7,746 nucleotides of DNA, taken from positions 1-7,746 of the forward strand of contig CALLKF010000067.1 in assembly GCA_938008535.1 (NCBI GenBank), written 5' to 3'. Below are positions 5,401 through 7,746 of this stretch, one piece after another. Numbering within the stretch: position 1 is the stretch's first letter; the number at the start of each line of letters is the position of its first letter. Source of the stretch: an uncultured Saprospirales bacterium (GTDB lineage: Bacteria; Bacteroidota; Bacteroidia; Chitinophagales; JADIYW01). The notes under the pieces are model-generated. The model saw nothing but the letters and a program-made list of their open reading frames with translations. It searched no databases and was not told the DNA's origin. The position numbers and the translations under genes are program-made.

Positions 5401-7746
5401 TGAAGGTCCGGCACGCGCTGTTGAAGTTGTAGTTAATCCAGCTCCTGAATTGCCATTCGGTGTTGAAGGATATACAATTTGTTTAGGCCAAACAATTCCT
5501 GTTGGAGATGGTTTACATGCTTATTGCTCAGATACTACTTCAACACCAGTACAACAAACGGTAAGTATTCCAGCTTCTGTTACATCTTTCCCAGGTTTCC
5601 CTATGGTTATTGGTCCTGATGAAAGTGTTTCTGGTTCTGTTTCATTTGATGCTTCTGCTATTCCAGTAGGTGCAACTATTAATAAAGTTACATTAACTAC
5701 AAATTTGGCACACACATGGGTGGCTGACGTTTATTTGAAATTAACTTCTCCAACAGCTACAAGTGTTGATATTACAAACCCTACTTGGTTAAGTACGTTA
5801 AGTAGTAATTTTGGTATAGGTGGTACTACGCCTCAATTATATACATTTGATGATGCAGCTTCTAATACTTTAACACCTGGCTTAGGTACTGCATTTGATT
5901 TCCCTGCAGGTTCTTACCAACCATATAGTGCTTTAAGTGCATTTAATGGTTCAGATCCTGCTGGAGCATGGACATTAGACGTTGAAGATATTTTTGTATC
6001 TGACCAAGGATTATTAACTGATGCTACTTTGAATATTACTTATACATTAGGGTCTTCAACAACTACAAATGTAGCTGGTACTGCAATAGGCGCTCCTTCA
6101 GCTTCTTTACCATTAACAATTGTTGGACCGGATCCAGACTTAGTTGCGTTTGATGCTTCTGCAATTCCAGCTGGTGCAACTGTAACTAAAGTTACAATTT
6201 CAACATCATTAGCTCATACTTGGGGTGGTGATTTAGAAATGACATTAACATCTCCAAATGGTACGGTATTAGAAATAATAAATGGTGCTGTTGGTAGTGA
6301 TAATTATGGTACATCAAATGGTACTGTACCTGCAACTTATATATTTACAGATGCCGCGGCTTCAATAATTACTAACATACCTGGAGCAAATCAAGATTTA
6401 GTTCCTGGTTCATATAAACCAAATGATGCTTTCAGTGGCTTTATTGGTGAAACGGCTGCTGGTATTTGGAAATTAACAGTTTTAGATAACGATGATTTTT
6501 CTGATGATGGTATTTTAGATAATGCAACTATTTCAATTTCATATTTAGGTACATCTTCTTCTGCCGGTGGTACATTAACTTGGTGGGATTTGCCAACAGG
6601 TGGTACACAAGTAGGAACAGGTACACCGTTCATACCAGCTGGATATGATACGTTAACTCCTGGTTCATATACATATTGGGCTCAATGTGAAGCAAGCAAT
6701 TGCTCAAACAGTAGAGTTCCAGTTGTGTTGACAGTATTACCTGGCGTTACTGCTCCAATAGTTACAGGAAATGACGGTGCAATTTGTGCGAGCTCTTCTA
6801 TTACATTAACAGTATCTAATCCATCTTCGCAAGTTGAATGGTATTCTGATTCTTTGTTAACGACAATAATACATGTTGGTTCAACATACACAACTCAACC
6901 TTTAAATACAACTACTACATTCTATGTAGTTAACAACAATGGTACATGCTTAAGTCCTTGGACTGCTGTTACTGTTGTAGTAAATCCGAAACCAGAAACA
7001 CCTGTTGCTTCTGAAGGTTTCTATGTAACATGTTTTGATGACTTTACATTATTACAAGCTGCAAATGATGCTGGTGATGATATTCATTGGTATGCTGATA
7101 AAGATGGTTTTGTTGACTTAACTGGCAATTTTAATTCAGGAGATGAAAATGGTGAGTTTACAACACCAGAATTAGCATCTTGGACTATATTCTACTTCGA
7201 TGCTGTTGATCCTATTACAGGTTGTCATAGTGATATGCAATGGGTAGAAGTTTATACTACACCTAAGTTTGAAGCTCCAAGACTAGACGATGTTACAGTT
7301 TGTGAAAATTCGGATTCAATTACATTTACTGCACATGTAACATTTCCTTCCGATTTATTATTTGATTTTTATGATGCTTTAACTTTCTTTGGAGCTGAAG
7401 TACAATTTTTTGATAATTCACACTTAGATGGCAATGGTTTCCCTACATTCTTAGGATTTGCACCTACTCCTTTATTTGTAGATCCATTTGATCCAACAAA
7501 TAATGTATTAGAAGGTATGGCAACATTAACTTTACTACGTTCAAATACATTATACAGTGCACCAATTAGTTCTGGCGATACTACTTATGAATATACTGCA
7601 GTTACTGTTCCATATTGGTTGAATGTATCTACTTTTGAATTCTTGGATCCACCATGTAATTCTGATTTTGCTACAGCATCTGTTACTGTTGTAAAATCAC
7701 CAAATGCACCAACAGTTAGAAATCCAACAATATGTTCTGGTGAATC
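2453..7746 (+). CDS. Giant secreted multi-Ig-like protein with tandem P-domains (C-terminus cut off)
   Basis: The frame is open for 1764 codons to the right edge. ATG at 2453 is the first possible start, because an in-frame TAA lies at 2447-2449. A signal peptide is clear: basic residues 2-14, hydrophobic core 15-27, likely cleavage after LQA (31-33) and before QQ. Residues 36-205 form an N-terminal module with DPRW (71-74), FEDDCG (127-132) and several Cys. Ig-like modules follow, each opening with a Cys at residues 207, 295, 383, 464, 550, 642, 733, 833, 928, 1010, 1445, 1527, 1617 and 1761. Most carry a core Trp-Tyr and close with a second Cys before a V-x-V strand. Module 10 is interrupted by two P-domains (1034-1198 and 1213-1364). 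The protein is rich in Thr, Val, Gly, Ala and Pro and poor in Lys and Arg, and no catalytic domain is visible. Such proteins are usually large surface adhesins or extracellular structural proteins. Export by type IX secretion is likely but its sorting domain is outside the window. Confidence 0.93.
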   Translation, partial: MKRLKYLKLNNWKKISSIFLLFFLFTLHQNLQAQQFVNISVTWIGGTTNIGNCDDQGVGCDLSNPFNTQPDPRWKVAGKLNNDPTFPAVQTEGRDDVGPGSSFAWNHPLFSASNSCASSIQLYGLTFEDDCGDPNEYEPVCGVLQEDDNLYLSNIFAPPSINFLTYSQGVNHDVDITLGDVSARIRFNWSAAGPGSPSVNDIAPFVCYNSRARLQVTSGLSNPANTFLWYNNAALTGFPIGSGNTYLTPPVTGVTSYWVAEGTLFGCKGAATRVTVSPFSQIAAPTASISPSPYCDGAQIQITGNSTDANSEGKFNWYANISSGAGVDLLFIGNPLIYNVNGATTIYVTEEINGCESVPVAVSIAPLATPTAPVPDAVTVQACNGTPTQVTLSATGAATLEWFADAGANTLIGTGSSINVTVTGGTTFYVRSNNGTCASPLVAVPVPVNNAQAATPDVDVINACSGSAPSIIINDLGGGEVYDIATDPDFVDVLYGDITPDTYTLDVQTQGKTYYVRAKGNGVCPSEIVPVFIDVINGPTSPAVVADKICVGSPAIIRVTTAFSGKIYLYQFGVGPAIDSFTVVSNPVVTFTVPGSNFPTAGNYTFYIQQSGNSCLSDFVPVTVVVNDAPPAPAVGGTRVVCDQEATYVQAQGVAGATFTWYTTAALTRAVQVGAVYNIPAPLLVNTTTNPVVLNFYVTQTVNGCQSPASIQQVIVLPRVNPVTVAENILDVCVGGFATFDVDLANSGIGTLPGVFLGWYPTPTRGNIGFYPDEPTIFETPNLYHTELYYGIVQQAWNLGGGNIKYCSSTPTEVAVNVQGVPSVTVPDVLPACEGDTVFVVVTIPENSDQVLIGIPGFGTIGSAITTGFGGGTLTIPLPPDFFPAGGGDFGLYIENLADNGCESERTYFNVHIDPTPVAPTAAPDTICVGQSANLVATGVNGATFTWYDDVTLSHGIQVGAEYNTPALSTTTTYYVTQKTGNCEGPARAVEVVVNPAPELPFGVEGYTICLGQTIPVGDGLHAYCSDTTSTPVQQTVSIPASVTSFPGFPMVIGPDESVSGSVSFDASAIPVGATINKVTLTTNLAHTWVADVYLKLTSPTATSVDITNPTWLSTLSSNFGIGGTTPQLYTFDDAASNTLTPGLGTAFDFPAGSYQPYSALSAFNGSDPAGAWTLDVEDIFVSDQGLLTDATLNITYTLGSSTTTNVAGTAIGAPSASLPLTIVGPDPDLVAFDASAIPAGATVTKVTISTSLAHTWGGDLEMTLTSPNGTVLEIINGAVGSDNYGTSNGTVPATYIFTDAAASIITNIPGANQDLVPGSYKPNDAFSGFIGETAAGIWKLTVLDNDDFSDDGILDNATISISYLGTSSSAGGTLTWWDLPTGGTQVGTGTPFIPAGYDTLTPGSYTYWAQCEASNCSNSRVPVVLTVLPGVTAPIVTGNDGAICASSSITLTVSNPSSQVEWYSDSLLTTIIHVGSTYTTQPLNTTTTFYVVNNNGTCLSPWTAVTVVVNPKPETPVASEGFYVTCFDDFTLLQAANDAGDDIHWYADKDGFVDLTGNFNSGDENGEFTTPELASWTIFYFDAVDPITGCHSDMQWVEVYTTPKFEAPRLDDVTVCENSDSITFTAHVTFPSDLLFDFYDALTFFGAEVQFFDNSHLDGNGFPTFLGFAPTPLFVDPFDPTNNVLEGMATLTLLRSNTLYSAPISSGDTTYEYTAVTVPYWLNVSTFEFLDPPCNSDFATASVTVVKSPNAPTVRNPTICSGE
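5552..6046 (+). other. P-domain 1 (proprotein-convertase type)
   Basis: Residues 1034-1198 carry the P-domain signature in order: I-P-x-G-A-T near 1070, L-A-H-T-W, a D-V-Y-L-K-L-T-S-P strand, a central F-D-D-A-A, then Y-Q-P, a F-N-G turn, G-A-W-T-L-D-V-E-D, and a closing L-x-D-A-T-L-N-I-T-Y strand. P-domains normally sit C-terminal to kexin/furin-like subtilases and stabilise them, but in Bacteroidota they also occur in large secreted proteins and in metalloproteases. No protease domain is visible here. Confidence 0.88.
6089..6547 (+). other. P-domain 2, duplicate of P-domain 1
   Basis: Residues 1213-1364 repeat the signature: F-D-A-S-A-I-P, L-A-H-T-W, L-T-S-P-N-G-T, F-T-D-A-A, Y-K-P, F-I-G-E, G-I-W-K-L-T-V-L-D and a closing A-T-I-S-I-S-Y. 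Over the 36 residues beginning at F1065 and F1233, 24 are identical to P-domain 1, and the DNA is also similar there. The offset is 168 residues. This points to tandem duplication inside the gene rather than two independent acquisitions. Confidence 0.88.

Larger units (their letters stand above)
5471..6742 (+). other. Ig-like module 10, split by the P-domain pair
   Basis: Residues 1007-1025 (YTICLGQ onward) match the opening strand of the other modules. The expected core Trp does not follow there. It appears at W1377-W1378, after the P-domains, followed by a normal strand (YTYWA) and the closing turn SNCSNS with V-x-L-T-V ending near residue 1430. Joined across the insert, the two parts make one ordinary module. 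The module carries four cysteines (1010, 1025, 1412, 1417) rather than two. The extra pair, C1025 just before the insert and C1412 after it, could brace the base of the insertion; that is inference. Confidence 0.75.
3071..7746 (+). repeat. Array of thirteen Ig-like modules plus the start of a fourteenth
   Basis: The modules follow one plan: a first strand with Cys followed by a Gly- or Ser-rich turn (such as CVGS, CVGQ, CLGQ, CSGS), then an alternating hydrophobic strand, a core W-Y or W-F, a T-x-Y-x-V strand, and a final G-x-C-x-S turn leading into V-x-V. Examples of the closing turn are NGCES, GTCAS, NGCQS, GNCEG and GTCLS. Spacing between opening cysteines is about 80-100 residues except around the P-domain insertion. 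The pattern fits the Ig_7-type or related bacterial Ig-like domains common in Bacteroidota surface proteins. Modules 4, 5 and 8 lack the core Trp. Modules 6 and 9 share an ATFTWY core and a Q-V-G-A-x-Y-N-x-P-A stretch, 286 residues apart, suggesting duplication. Two cysteines per module would suit a disulfide in an oxidising location. Confidence 0.85.

Noticed and set aside
5521..5715. Minus-strand open frame of 64 codons
   Set aside because: It lies wholly inside P-domain 1 of the giant gene, has no start context or recognisable product, and is explained by the codon bias of the coding strand.
6391..6633. Minus-strand open frame of 80 codons
   Set aside because: It is antisense to the end of P-domain 2 and the resumed Ig-like module, which are strongly supported on the plus strand.
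6682..6891. Minus-strand open frame of 69 codons
   Set aside because: It is antisense to Ig-like modules 10 and 11, with no independent evidence for translation.
4949..7711. Seven D-(S/T)-(A/I/L/M/V/T) tripeptides, resembling the Bacteroidota O-glycosylation sequon, in the giant protein (for example at residues 836, 925, 1027, 1399, 1466, 1621 and 1709)
   Set aside because: A protein of this length and Asp/Ser/Thr content should contain about this many by chance, so there is no enrichment to support glycosylation.
3071..7746. Repeated similar sequence that could suggest a DNA tandem repeat or mobile element
   Set aside because: The repetition follows protein module boundaries in one uninterrupted frame and the DNA copies are diverged; there are no terminal inverted repeats or transposase.

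Overview
The window looks like chromosomal DNA from a Bacteroidota species (Flavobacteriia, Chitinophagia or Saprospiria are all possible). The evidence is the AT-rich sequence, the lack of Shine-Dalgarno sites before the starts, TAnnTTTG-like promoter elements, signal peptides ending in A-Q, and a very long exported protein built of Bacteroidota-type Ig-like modules with P-domains. No RNA gene, CRISPR array, insertion sequence or phage gene is visible.

Layout: (1) 1-1309, minus strand, cut by the left edge. This is a polytopic membrane protein of the TMTC-like GT-C glycosyltransferase family. Its 436 visible residues cover the membrane domain and the linker that normally leads into TPR repeats. 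(2) 1310-1505, a divergent intergenic region with a plausible promoter in each direction. (3) 1506-2327, plus strand: a complete 273-residue exported protein that I cannot assign to a family. (4) 2328-2452, a short spacer with a 10-bp direct repeat. (5) 2453-7746, plus strand, cut by the right edge: at least 1764 residues of a giant secreted or cell-surface protein. It has a signal peptide, an N-terminal module with DPRW and FEDDCG motifs, thirteen consecutive Ig-like modules of a two-cysteine type, the start of a fourteenth, and two tandem proprotein-convertase P-domains.

The most interesting structure is in the giant gene. The two P-domains do not follow a protease. They sit inside one Ig-like module (the tenth), whose first strand lies before the P-domains and whose Trp-containing core and final strand lie about 340 residues later. 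The P-domains are duplicates of each other, and Ig modules 6 and 9 also look like a duplicated pair, so the gene appears to have grown by internal duplication.

Functionally, the giant protein is most likely a surface or extracellular adhesin-like or structural protein. Such proteins usually leave the cell by the type IX secretion system, but the C-terminal sorting domain that would prove this lies outside the window. The TMTC-like protein may glycosylate exported proteins. Nothing in the sequence links it directly to the giant protein, and the two genes are on opposite strands.
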